From assembly GCA_013335175.1 (NCBI GenBank), contig JAAXWC010000011.1, positions 1-50,045 of the forward strand: a stretch of DNA of 50,045 bases, given 5' to 3'. This DNA is from Candidatus Roizmanbacteria bacterium (lineage in GTDB: Bacteria > Patescibacteriota > Microgenomatia > UBA1406 > GWC2-37-13). Positions 44,492-50,045 of this stretch are shown in pieces. Each line of letters opens with the position of its first letter. Position 1 is the first letter of the stretch. Under the pieces are notes generated by a model. That model saw only the letters and a list, made by a program, of their open reading frames with translations, ran no database searches and had not been told where the DNA came from. The position numbers and the translations under genes are program-made.

Positions 44492-45730
44492 ATGAATGAA
44501 CAAGATTCTCGAAAGCCACCATTTGAGTCTCCAAAACAGCCTTCTTCACCCGAGCGACAAACAATAGGTGGATTTTTCAAAGGAAAGTTTGAAAAAATTA
44601 CACGTGCATTTAAGAAAAGCGATCCTGAAGCGGGAAGGGATGCACTTTCTTCAATCTCTGGCGAAAGTGGTGAAAAGTCTGCCGCTTCCTCCCATCCTTC
44701 ATCGGTATTGGTCAATGGTCGAGAGATGACATATGAGGAATATAAAAACGTGAAAGGTATCTGCAATCATTTAATTATGTCTGTCGACATTGGCTTTAAT
44801 CTTACCCCACTCGATGAAGCGGCCGATAAGCCAGCTGTCAATTTTATAAATACCGATCCTTTTATTGTTCAACAAGTTGACTTTGTTTTGCAGGGGCTGG
44901 AAGCTGCACAAAAAGAAAAGTTAGATGGGAAACCACTAACCCCTCAAGAGAGAAAAATAGTGATGAGGAAGCTTGTTGAAAAAGTACTACGGGAGACTAT
45001 AGATTGGGAAGCTGCAAAAAAAACGATTGAAGAAGTAAAACGAGCTGAAGAGAAACAGGAAGGTGGGACTTTGGCTGTTCGCGACCCAGCTGCTATTGAG
45101 CGTGCACAGAAGATGGTGGACAGTACGCCAACTACAGTTGATGAGATACCCATGATAGATCATATAGATGATATGGGACAATTTCCTGTTGGTACACTAT
45201 TACGTACGAAGGCCGGCAATTATTTGAGGTTTGTTGAGGCCCCAGATGGTCATCGCTATATAGTTTCAACAAAACTGGAAACGAAAACGGGATCGGCTAA
45301 TACCCAATTAGATGAGGAGATTGTGAATCCACAAACGGGAAAAGCTGCTCTCAATCATGAAAGGTCGATTGAAGTCGGTATAGCAGAAAAAGGAAAAGAT
45401 GGAAGCTATTATGATGTACAAATACATGATAGTATTCCTACTGACAATGAATTCACATTATTCAATGACTTTCTTGATCAAAAGTTAGGAATTGATGTGG
45501 ACAAAATAACACCGAAGGATTTGATAGATCTCAACAACCTTTATTCCACTCTCCTCACTATCGATGCGAAACCACAAGAGATTTACGATACAATTAAGAA
45601 TACTTATTACCCGAGCAACCCGAAAGATACTACTGATACGTCTAGCCTCGCATCGTCTGTAATAGGTGAGAAAATTCGGGGATTTTTGTCTTCACCTCAA
45701 AATTTTCCAGGTACCGAAAAGACTGAGTAA
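44492..45730 (+). CDS. Hydrophilic protein of unknown function (412 residues)
   Basis: I recognise no family. The first 80 residues are Ser/Pro/Lys-rich and probably disordered, followed by helical sequence around residues 85-200 with charged Lys/Glu runs. A beta-rich segment then has FPVGTLLRTKAGNYLRFVEA and HRYIVSTKLETKTG. No membrane helix or signal peptide is seen, so it is probably cytoplasmic. TAATAT (44480-44485) lies 6 nt before the ATG. Its neighbours do not suggest a role. Confidence 0.7.
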   Translation: MNEQDSRKPPFESPKQPSSPERQTIGGFFKGKFEKITRAFKKSDPEAGRDALSSISGESGEKSAASSHPSSVLVNGREMTYEEYKNVKGICNHLIMSVDIGFNLTPLDEAADKPAVNFINTDPFIVQQVDFVLQGLEAAQKEKLDGKPLTPQERKIVMRKLVEKVLRETIDWEAAKKTIEEVKRAEEKQEGGTLAVRDPAAIERAQKMVDSTPTTVDEIPMIDHIDDMGQFPVGTLLRTKAGNYLRFVEAPDGHRYIVSTKLETKTGSANTQLDEEIVNPQTGKAALNHERSIEVGIAEKGKDGSYYDVQIHDSIPTDNEFTLFNDFLDQKLGIDVDKITPKDLIDLNNLYSTLLTIDAKPQEIYDTIKNTYYPSNPKDTTDTSSLASSVIGEKIRGFLSSPQNFPGTEKTE

Positions 45731-45757
45731 ATACACTTCTCGTGTATACTGATCTTT

Positions 45758-46471
45758 ATGAATCTTAAAGATAAAATAGTAGTTGTGACGGGGGGTTCGC
45801 GAGGAATTGGGAGGGCGATTGTCGAACGCTTTCTCAAAGAGGGGGTAAATGTCATTGTACTGGGAGTCCATAAGCCGGATTTTAAGGTGAAATTCATCCC
45901 CTGTGATGTATCAAAAGAAAGCGATGTCGCAGCAGCTTTTCAAAAAATTCCTCAGCTCGATATTCTTGTCAATAACGCGGGCGTCTATTTTCAATCGGAT
46001 ATCGAGAATACTTATATAGATCAACTCGACAAAATGATCGATATTAATGTGAAGGGAACAGTTCTCGTGTGCAAACATGCCCTTCCACTCTTAAAGCAGT
46101 CAAAAGGCACGATTATAAACATTGCTTCTTCTCTGGGAATGGTGCCGGAACCGGAAGCACCTGTTTACTGTGCGACAAAGGCAGCAATAGTAATGCTGAC
46201 AAAGGCTATGTCGCAGTCATATGCTCAAGCGGGCATGCGAGTGAACGCCGTGCTGCCGGGCCCGATAGACACTCCCCTTCTCGATCCATTTTTTAAGTCT
46301 CCAGAAGAAAAGCAAAAATACTTTAGCAAAAAACCAATGGGGCGCATCGGAAAACCGGAAGAAGTAGCAAATGTTGTAGCATTCCTCGCATCGGACGAGG
46401 CAAGTTTTGTGACAGGCGGATTGTATGCAGTTGATGGCGGCGAGACAGCCTCAAGTTTGTACACGAAATAA
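45758..46471 (+). CDS. SDR family NAD(P)-dependent oxidoreductase
   Basis: The 237-residue protein is a classical short-chain dehydrogenase: VVTGGSRGIGRAI binds the cofactor, DILVNNAGVYF follows, and the catalytic Ser (NIASSLG), Tyr and Lys (VYCATKAA) are present. The C-terminal GGLYAVDGGE is typical of the FabG-like group. The substrate is unknown. TATACT (45745-45750) lies 7 nt before the ATG. Confidence 0.93.
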   Translation: MNLKDKIVVVTGGSRGIGRAIVERFLKEGVNVIVLGVHKPDFKVKFIPCDVSKESDVAAAFQKIPQLDILVNNAGVYFQSDIENTYIDQLDKMIDINVKGTVLVCKHALPLLKQSKGTIINIASSLGMVPEPEAPVYCATKAAIVMLTKAMSQSYAQAGMRVNAVLPGPIDTPLLDPFFKSPEEKQKYFSKKPMGRIGKPEEVANVVAFLASDEASFVTGGLYAVDGGETASSLYTK

Positions 46472-46511
46472 CAAGAGTATAATAAGAGCATATTACAATA
46501 TTCACAAAACT

Positions 46512-47006
46512 ATGAGTAAACTTCTGGTAGTGTACTCGGTCGTGTTGACAGCCGTTGTTATTGCCGGTGGAGCTTACTATTTTGGTACTCACCATAACAC
46601 TCTCTCTCCGGTTACTTCTCAGCCTACCTCACCAACAGGATTATATTCTCCTACCGCGATGGTTCTTCCGACCGAACTTCCCTCTCCTCAACCGACACTA
46701 CCCGATTCTGATGACAAAATAAAAGCCGATATCAAGACAGCGCTTGTCGCCAAACACGGAGCTTCTGCAAATAGTTTAGTTATATCTGTTTCAAAACGAC
46801 AGGGCGACTATGCAACCGGTGGGGCGAAGGAAGAGGTTGGAGGCGGTGGTATGTGGCTTGGCGCGAAACGAAATGGTGTATGGCAGCTCGTGTGGGATGG
46901 AAACGGGATAATGGAATGTTCGGCGTTCACCAGTTACCCTGACTTCCCCACTGCCTATGCTCCTGAGTGCTGGGACGTAAAGGCAGATAAGTTGGTGAAG
47001 AGATGA
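46512..47006 (+). CDS. Exported or anchored protein of unknown function
   Basis: The 164-residue protein has an N-terminal membrane helix (residues 4-24), a Ser/Thr/Pro linker, and a compact domain: KADIKTALVAKHG, ISVSKRQGDYATGG, GGGMWLGAKRNGVWQLVWDG, then CSAFTSYPDFPTAYAPECWD. The last part has two Cys residues that may form a disulfide. I recall similar domains in other CPR hypothetical proteins. The frame opens at 46425, but that part overlaps the SDR gene, so the ATG at 46512 is chosen. It ends 3 bp before the next gene. Confidence 0.75.
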   Translation: MSKLLVVYSVVLTAVVIAGGAYYFGTHHNTLSPVTSQPTSPTGLYSPTAMVLPTELPSPQPTLPDSDDKIKADIKTALVAKHGASANSLVISVSKRQGDYATGGAKEEVGGGGMWLGAKRNGVWQLVWDGNGIMECSAFTSYPDFPTAYAPECWDVKADKLVKR

Positions 47007-47009
47007 TAT

Positions 47010-47750
47010 ATGATAAAAACTACATCGTTTGAATTAGGCATTTATGAGAAAGGGGCAGAAAATACTGAGAAGCTTGCGCTGGTTTTGCCTGGATTCTTAG
47101 ATACGAAAGATTATCCGCATATGCGAGAACTCGTCGATATGCTTGCCGCATCGGGATTTCATGCGCTCTCATTTGACCCACCTGGTACGTGGGAAAGTTC
47201 GGGAGAAATCGCCCTTTATACAATGAGCAACTATTTGCAGGCGATTGATGAGCTGGTTGCATATTTCGGTAATCCGCCGACTTTTGCTGTCGGGCACAGC
47301 CGGGGTGGAAGTATGGCCATGATTGCCGGAGTTCGTAATCCCCATATTACTGTATTTGCCTCTATTATGTCGTTTTACTCATTTGATGCTTCTTCTCCAG
47401 GCCCGCACACCAATTCTGCTTGGAAAGAAACTGGCTTTCGGGAATCAAAGCGGGATATTCCGGGCTCTCCTGATTTTAAGCAGTTTCGGCTTCCCTACTC
47501 CCATTACTTAGACTCATTGCAATACAATGTACTCGAGGATCTTAAGTCGTGTACTAAGCCAAAACTTTTTGTCTATGGCTCTCGTGATACAACGGTGAAT
47601 CCGGAGATTGTCCAAACTGCCTACGAAGCAGCAGCTTCGCCGAAAGAACTGCATAGCATTGAGTCTGACCATGATTATCGACATGATACAGAAAGTATTC
47701 GGGAGGTAAACAATATTGTAACTTCGTTTGCCAATAGATATTTTGTTTAA
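47010..47750 (+). CDS. Alpha/beta hydrolase
   Basis: The 246-residue protein shows LVLPGFLDTKDYPHM (oxyanion strand), the nucleophile elbow VGHSRGGSMAM, the acid in YGSRDTTVNPE, and the His in SDHDYRHD, a complete triad of Ser, Asp and His. It resembles the serine aminopeptidase S33/dienelactone hydrolase-type group. No signal peptide is present. It is probably co-transcribed with the gene 3 bp upstream. The substrate is unknown. Confidence 0.88.
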   Translation: MIKTTSFELGIYEKGAENTEKLALVLPGFLDTKDYPHMRELVDMLAASGFHALSFDPPGTWESSGEIALYTMSNYLQAIDELVAYFGNPPTFAVGHSRGGSMAMIAGVRNPHITVFASIMSFYSFDASSPGPHTNSAWKETGFRESKRDIPGSPDFKQFRLPYSHYLDSLQYNVLEDLKSCTKPKLFVYGSRDTTVNPEIVQTAYEAAASPKELHSIESDHDYRHDTESIREVNNIVTSFANRYFV

Positions 47751-47828
47751 ACTTTTGTTCACGTTTCTTAATGTTAGGATGCGGGTGCGGACAGGACGGT
47801 GAAGATGTACTAGTTATCTAATATATAA

Positions 47829-48104
47829 ATGTCTGAAAAAGAAGTCCAAAGGAGTATGTCAAGGAGAAAATTTTTGAAGATGGGGAGCACAGTTATTGTA
47901 GCCGAAAGCGCTGATCAGGTTTTTATTAATGAACTCAGGACACCCTTAGGGTGTCCAAATTTGATGGATCCCGGATCAGAGTCCGGGATGACAGACAAGG
48001 TTGGGTTCACACCGTTGGAAAAGATCCTGAAACAAGTTCAGGATGACACACAAGAGATGGTGAACATGGTCGAACCTTTCAGGATGACTTCGTTGGCAGT
48101 GTGA
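47829..48104 (+). pseudogene. Tat-signal remnant continued by REP palindromes
   Basis: The first 28 residues (MSEKEVQRSMSRRKFLKMGS, then TVIVA) carry a twin-arginine motif SRRKFLK, typical of the start of an exported Tat substrate. Beyond about residue 30 the frame is only the translation of repeat DNA (palindromes at 47938-47956, 47966-47993 and 48023-48048), and no enzyme domain follows. It looks like a gene start whose body has been lost and replaced by repeats. Confidence 0.65.
47934..48089. repeat. Cluster of REP-like palindromes, second site
   Basis: The cluster holds the copy of the GGACACCC palindrome (47938-47956), GGATCCCGGATC...GTCCGGGATGACA (47966-47993), GATCCTGAAACAAGTTCAGG followed by ATGACA (48023-48048), and a half site TTTCAGGATGAC near 48075. 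The same family occurs at 1257-1440. The rest of 47751-48152 contains no gene apart from the Tat remnant. Confidence 0.8.
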
Positions 48105-48152
48105 TACGATGGGGTGGATGACGAACTGTGGGTTTTCTGGTAAGATAATGGC

Positions 48153-49601
48153 ATGAAACTATGGCAAAAGATAGTAGGAATGTTTGGCATTGCGTTCCTC
48201 ATCCGTCTTATTGGACTTGATCAGTCGTTGTGGTTGGATGAGGCGACATCGGCCCAGGTGGCAAAGATTTATTCCTTCGGTGATATCATTACGAAGTTTT
48301 CACCTGCGGATTTTCATCCCCCGCTCTATTACCTTACCTTAAAACTCTGGACTTTCATCGGCGGCACATCTGAGATCTGGCTGCGGATGTTGTCTGTTAT
48401 GTGCTCCTTACTGGCGGGTTACTTTGTATACCTGATCGGTAGAAAAATAAAAAATGAATCAACAGGGTTGTGGGCAGCTGCGTATTTTCTCTTTAATCCA
48501 CTTATTATTTATTACTCTCAGGAGGCGCGGATGTATATGATGGTGACGGCGCTTTTGACCGGGCTCACCTACTTTACTCTCGCCTATCCTAAAAACAAAT
48601 ACTCCCTTATCGCAATTCCTGTTTTGAGTTTGCTCAGTATATTTACGTTTTATGGTTCGTTGCTATATATCGTTACACTTGGCATGTTATTGGTTCTAAG
48701 AAGAAAGTGGGCGCTCGCGCTGGGTGTGGGAGCGACGCTGGTTACAGGACTCATTATCGTATCACCTCTATTGTTTCAACAGTTAAATCATGCTCACATT
48801 ATGCTTGCCCAGGTTAAAAACTGGAGCCTTGTATTGGGAAAAGCAGAGCTGAAAAACGTACTCATGTTCCCGATGAAGTTTACCTCGGGAAGAATCAGTT
48901 TCACTCCAAAGGCGCTTTACTATGCGCTCAGTTTTGGATGGATCACTGTTTTGTTGTGGCCGATTGTAAAAGGGGCGCGGAAGCAGCTGTTTTTATTGGG
49001 TGTTTTTTTGCTGCCGATCGTATTGGGATACGTACTTTCATTTTTCACTCCGATGATGCAGTATTTCCGGTTTCAATACGTTATCCCGATGTTAGCTTTG
49101 TTACTTACATGCGGTGTTTCCGGCAAATTATACCGGAGTATATTATTGGGGGGATTTTTGATGTGGTCGGGTGTTTATTTGTTCGTGCCTGCCTTTCATC
49201 GGGAGGATTGGAAAGCTCTCAGTCGTATACTCCCCTCCAGTATACCGACCTATATGGTATTATCCTCTTCTGATCCGTTGAAATATTATCACACAGAAGC
49301 AAGGCTGAGGGAACTTTCGTCACTGGAACACGTATCATTATCCTCTGAATTGGCCGTGATCCCCTATACTGCCGACATTCATGGAATAAATTACAGCAAG
49401 ATTTTGACAGATAAGGGGTATGTAAAGAGCAAGATTGTCAGCGTAAGGCAGTTGAGCTATGAGGTATGGGAAAACTCAAATAAAACTCAAGTAGGAAAAT
49501 CAGAAAGCGGTTTGCCCGGCTCGATAAGTTATATAAACGAGGGGTCTTCTGGTCATCGGGATACTTTTCTTCAACCATTGGACTCAATAAACAGCAAATA
49601 A
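48153..49601 (+). CDS. Glycosyltransferase family 39 membrane protein
   Basis: The 482-residue protein has about ten membrane helices. The first outward loop carries the family signature DQSLWLDEATSAQVA (with the catalytic-type Asp-Glu) and FHPPLYYLTLKLW. Such GT-C enzymes move a sugar from a polyprenyl-phosphate donor to an acceptor on the outer face of the membrane. The C-terminal part is outward and beta-rich. The exact sugar is unknown. GATAAT at 48144-48149 is close to the start. Confidence 0.9.
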   Translation: MKLWQKIVGMFGIAFLIRLIGLDQSLWLDEATSAQVAKIYSFGDIITKFSPADFHPPLYYLTLKLWTFIGGTSEIWLRMLSVMCSLLAGYFVYLIGRKIKNESTGLWAAAYFLFNPLIIYYSQEARMYMMVTALLTGLTYFTLAYPKNKYSLIAIPVLSLLSIFTFYGSLLYIVTLGMLLVLRRKWALALGVGATLVTGLIIVSPLLFQQLNHAHIMLAQVKNWSLVLGKAELKNVLMFPMKFTSGRISFTPKALYYALSFGWITVLLWPIVKGARKQLFLLGVFLLPIVLGYVLSFFTPMMQYFRFQYVIPMLALLLTCGVSGKLYRSILLGGFLMWSGVYLFVPAFHREDWKALSRILPSSIPTYMVLSSSDPLKYYHTEARLRELSSLEHVSLSSELAVIPYTADIHGINYSKILTDKGYVKSKIVSVRQLSYEVWENSNKTQVGKSESGLPGSISYINEGSSGHRDTFLQPLDSINSK

Positions 49602-49681
49602 TGAAATACGTAGAGTTCCAGGAAAAGGTAGATATTGATAAATTGTTGAGTTTTTTGTATGCTAATGTCATCAATTGGTAA
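49601..49681 (+). CDS. Possible short ORF coupled to the GT39 gene
   Basis: This 26-residue frame (MKYVEFQEKVDIDKLLSFLY, then ANVINW) starts at the GT39 stop codon (TAATG). No family is recognised. It may be a remnant or chance, and it is listed because of the tight overlap. Confidence 0.25.
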   Translation: MKYVEFQEKVDIDKLLSFLYANVINW

Positions 49682-49694
49682 GTAATGTACTTTT

Positions 49695-49862
49695 ATGGAC
49701 AAATTACTCAAACTCAAAGAAGCAGCGGAACTATTGAATGTACATCCCAATACCCTTCGTCTGTGGGATCGTAAGGGTATTTTGATAGCTGTGCGGATCG
49801 GTGAGAAGAAGATTCGGCGCTATCACCTGGAGGATATTAAGAAGTTTATTAAGAAAAAATAA
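49695..49862 (+). CDS. MerR/excisionase-type helix-turn-helix protein
   Basis: The 55-residue protein reads LLKLKEAAELLNVHPNTLRL, then WDRKGILIAVRIGEKKIRRYH. This is the winged helix-turn-helix of the MerR/excisionase (HTH_17) type, with the recognition helix HPNTLRLWDRKG and the wing RIGEKKIRRYH. It has no effector or recombinase domain. Similar units head IS607-type resolvases, but no recombinase follows. It may regulate the next gene, 9 bp downstream. Confidence 0.85.
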   Translation: MDKLLKLKEAAELLNVHPNTLRLWDRKGILIAVRIGEKKIRRYHLEDIKKFIKKK

Positions 49863-49871
49863 TATACAACA

Positions 49872-50045
49872 ATGATCAATTCAGAAGGCAAATTACTTAT
49901 AGCCAAGTCGGGAATAGAAGTGTTTTTAAATCCTCGTATGGCCAACCGGCATGGCTTGATAGCTGGTGCAACCGGAACCGGGAAAACCGTTTCTCTCCAG
50001 GTTATGGCTGAAGCATTCAGTTCAATAGGTGTTCCGGTATTTATG
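49872..50045 (+). CDS. HerA/DUF853-like ATPase, 5' part only
   Basis: The frame runs off the window after 58 codons. [20 protein letters not shown] contains the Walker A motif GATGTGKT, and [15 protein letters not shown] before it and [10 protein letters not shown] after it match the start of DUF853, the HerA-like helicase group. These are predicted DNA-translocating or DNA-processing ATPases. Being cut, nothing further can be said. Confidence 0.85.
   Translation, partial: MINSEGKLLIAKSGIEVFLNPRMANRHGLIAGATGTGKTVSLQVMAEAFSSIGVPVFM

Overview
The window looks like a genome fragment of a Patescibacteria/CPR bacterium, most likely of the Microgenomates side (Roizmanbacteria-like). The signs are small AT-rich genes, lineage-typical hypothetical families (DUF4012, DUF3048, DUF5679, a CPR-type Cas4-like membrane nuclease), many short pseudogenes and a type V-A CRISPR system. 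TGA is used as a stop (for example secD and the 56-residue gene at 26520-26690), so the recoded-UGA lineages (Gracilibacteria, Absconditabacteria) are unlikely. The phylum assignment is inference from gene content, not from a marker tree.

Layout. 1-1.6 kb: an MBL-fold remnant, a NmFic-type Fic protein, tRNA-Ser(UGA), REP-like palindromes and tRNA-Cys(GCA). 1.7-5.3 kb: a DUF458 protein, a protease-less Lon-like ATPase and groES-groEL with promoter and terminator. 5.3-12.5 kb: mixed accessory genes (S51-like peptidase, GT4, acyltransferase, Nudix, zinc ribbon, an LD-carboxypeptidase pseudogene, a hydrolase, a second Fic protein) and tRNA-Tyr(GUA). 12.5-16.1 kb: an anchored protein, a DacA-type carboxypeptidase, and aspS behind a T-box-like riboswitch with its own terminator. 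16.1-25.3 kb, minus strand: recJ, rmuC, a degenerate DHH protein, infB, nusA, rplY and a DUF4012 protein. 25.3-34.2 kb: a divergent nucleotidyltransferase, a degenerate 2H protein, two small genes missed by a 60-residue cutoff, DUF3048, an HTH protein-secD-secF-MBL run, then cca, a frameshifted Nudix and endonuclease IV on the minus strand.

34.3-41.9 kb is the most striking region. It is a complete compact type V-A locus in the order cas12a, cas4, cas1, cas2, leader, then an array of 27 repeats and 26 spacers. All RuvC catalytic residues of Cas12a are present, but the loop that carries the crRNA-processing histidine in studied Cas12a proteins is short and has no histidine. Just downstream lies a Cas4-like membrane nuclease split into two overlapping genes exactly at its transmembrane hairpin. 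43.4-50 kb holds a polysaccharide deacetylase, an unknown protein, an SDR, two further genes, a Tat-signal remnant merged with REP palindromes, a GT39 family protein, a MerR-like DNA-binding protein and the start of a HerA/DUF853-like ATPase.

A signal that runs through the whole window is a -10-like hexamer lying exactly 6-7 nt before the start codon of at least fifteen genes, with no Shine-Dalgarno sequence. This points to widespread leaderless transcription. Genes with real 5' leaders (groES, aspS, the DUF3048 gene) instead share an AU-rich TTACTAAT-type element before the start codon.
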